Shown piece by piece: positions 6,743-7,165 of a stretch of 7,165 nucleotides of DNA (its first letter is position 1; each line of letters begins with the position of its first letter). The DNA is from Spirochaetaceae bacterium. GTDB taxonomy: Bacteria; Spirochaetota; Spirochaetia; DSM-27196; SLAA01. Location of the stretch: the NCBI GenBank assembly GCA_003564775.1, contig PXEI01000314.1, positions 1 through 7,165 on the forward strand, in the 5' to 3' direction. Position numbers and translations under genes: made by a program. Below the pieces are notes generated by a model. It worked only from the letters and a program-made list of their open reading frames with translations, was not told the origin of the DNA and did not search any database.

Positions 6743-7027
6743 TTACAAGACGTTTGGTATGACGATGAACCGGTCTTCAAGTTCCTCGGCCGCGTCTAGC
6801 AGTGTGTCCGGATGAGCTCCGGGAATGTCGCGGCGTTCATCCGCGCGTACGCGGGAACGGCTCGCCTGCATATGAGTGGTCGGTTCAAGCCCGCGCACAT
6901 CAAACTCACTCATTTTTGAGAAATACGCCACCATTTGATCTACCTGCAGCGCAAGCCGAGAGGTTTCTTCCTCGGTTAACTGAATGTTTGAGAGATCGGC
7001 AGTAACGTAAAGCTCCTGAGTGTCCAT
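6743..7027 (-). CDS. gatC: Glutamyl/aspartyl-tRNA amidotransferase subunit C
   Basis: A 94-aa GatC, the small subunit that wraps around the GatA-GatB interface and stabilises the complex. Seen: an N-terminal helix region with LTEEE at 17-21 and LALQVDQMVAYFSKM at 25-39, then the hallmark GLEPTTH at 46-52, a RADE motif at 61-64 (usually LREDE), and the closing FIVIPNVL at 87-94 that resembles the family's F.VP.VL. Length is typical. The ATG at 7025-7027 places the first family helix correctly. The frame stays open upstream to a stop at 7163-7165 but contains no ATG, GTG or TTG, so no longer form is possible from standard starts. The Shine-Dalgarno is poor (GAG before CCCGGT). First gene of the operon. 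Confidence 0.95.
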   Translation of the reverse strand: MDTQELYVTADLSNIQLTEEETSRLALQVDQMVAYFSKMSEFDVRGLEPTTHMQASRSRVRADERRDIPGAHPDTLLDAAEELEDRFIVIPNVL

Positions 7028-7138
7028 ACCGGGCTCACTATTACATTCGCTCTCATGGGTGTCAAGGCCGCTGGTGGCAAGAGCCGGATTATGGACGCTA
7101 AACGCGTCATGCCCGGGAGTACCTGATTGGGGGGAATT
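7028..7138. other. Upstream region of the gat operon
   Basis: It holds the gatC promoter at its left end. I see no T-box element, hairpin leader or other attenuator, and given the predicted transcription start there would be no room for one. No clear promoter is visible for the possible plus-strand gene. A short ATGCCCGGGAGT stretch contains a CCCGGG palindrome of no evident meaning. Confidence 0.4.
7037..7065 (-). promoter_or_regulatory. Promoter of the gatCAB-aspS operon
   Basis: On the minus strand a perfect TTGACA -35 (7060-7065) is followed after 17 nt by AATAGT (7037-7042), a four-of-six -10 that keeps the important A2 and T6. The predicted start of transcription is near 7030, only about three bases before the gatC ATG. 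Box quality and exact spacing make this the best promoter in the window; the start site itself is inferred. Confidence 0.55.
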
Positions 7139-7165
7139 ATGGCTGTTATTGGAGCGCCGCCGTCA
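7139..7165 (+). CDS. Possible start of a divergent gene (cut by the right edge)
   Basis: An ATG at 7139-7141 opens a frame of nine codons, MAVIGAPPS, to the window edge. A G-rich stretch (GGGGGG at 7129-7134) sits 4 nt before the ATG and could act as a Shine-Dalgarno. If real, it diverges from gatC with a 111-base gap. Nine residues cannot be assigned to a family, and chance is a fair alternative. Confidence 0.3.

Noticed and set aside
7028..7162. N-terminal extension of gatC, since its frame is open back to 7163
   Set aside because: There is no ATG, GTG or TTG in that stretch and GatC proteins begin where the ATG at 7027 places it.

Overview
The window is a bacterial chromosomal segment dominated by one minus-strand operon, gatC - gatA - gatB(+asparaginase-like domain) - aspS. 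It encodes the indirect route to Asn-tRNA(Asn), and possibly also to Gln-tRNA(Gln). Base composition is moderate and codon use looks uniform. I see no transposon, prophage, CRISPR, tRNA or rRNA. The organism is a bacterium that uses an archaeal-type AspRS with GatCAB. The gene set made me think of spirochaetes, but nothing here proves that.

Left part (1-1514). The 5' end of a ROK-family sugar kinase gene runs off the left edge on the minus strand. It diverges from a plus-strand NadR-like gene (527-1489) across a 133-base gap, which holds a perfect 5+1+5 inverted repeat and a possible -10 box. The NadR-like protein keeps the NMN adenylyltransferase motifs. Its C-terminal half still resembles the ribosylnicotinamide kinase domain but has no P-loop. 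The gene converges on aspS with a 25-base gap.

Central and right part (1515-7027, minus strand). gatC (94 aa), gatA (481 aa from a GTG start), an 828-aa GatB fusion and aspS (423 aa) are spaced 13 nt, 11 nt and -1 nt apart. Each of the last three has a Shine-Dalgarno sequence in or beside the preceding gene. AspS carries His and Pro at the two positions that mark non-discriminating archaeal-type AspRS, so it should make Asp-tRNA(Asn), which GatCAB then amidates. A promoter with a perfect TTGACA -35 lies so close to gatC that the mRNA may be nearly leaderless.

The most unusual object is the GatB fusion. A complete GatB (about residues 1-470) runs without linker into a full-length type I asparaginase/GatD-like domain (about 473-828). 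By eye, the nucleophile Thr, the loop Tyr and the Lys of the asparaginase active site are replaced (A483, L493, E642). The residues that hold the amino acid ligand (S528, T561, D562) are kept. My inference is a non-catalytic Asn/Asp-binding domain fixed to the amidotransferase, perhaps sensing asparagine or shaping the complex. It recalls the archaeal GatD/GatE pair, but inside a GatCAB operon. Two pseudoenzyme-like domains (kinase and asparaginase) therefore occur within 7 kb.

Right edge (7028-7165). This stretch holds the gatC promoter and possibly the first nine codons of a divergent plus-strand gene.
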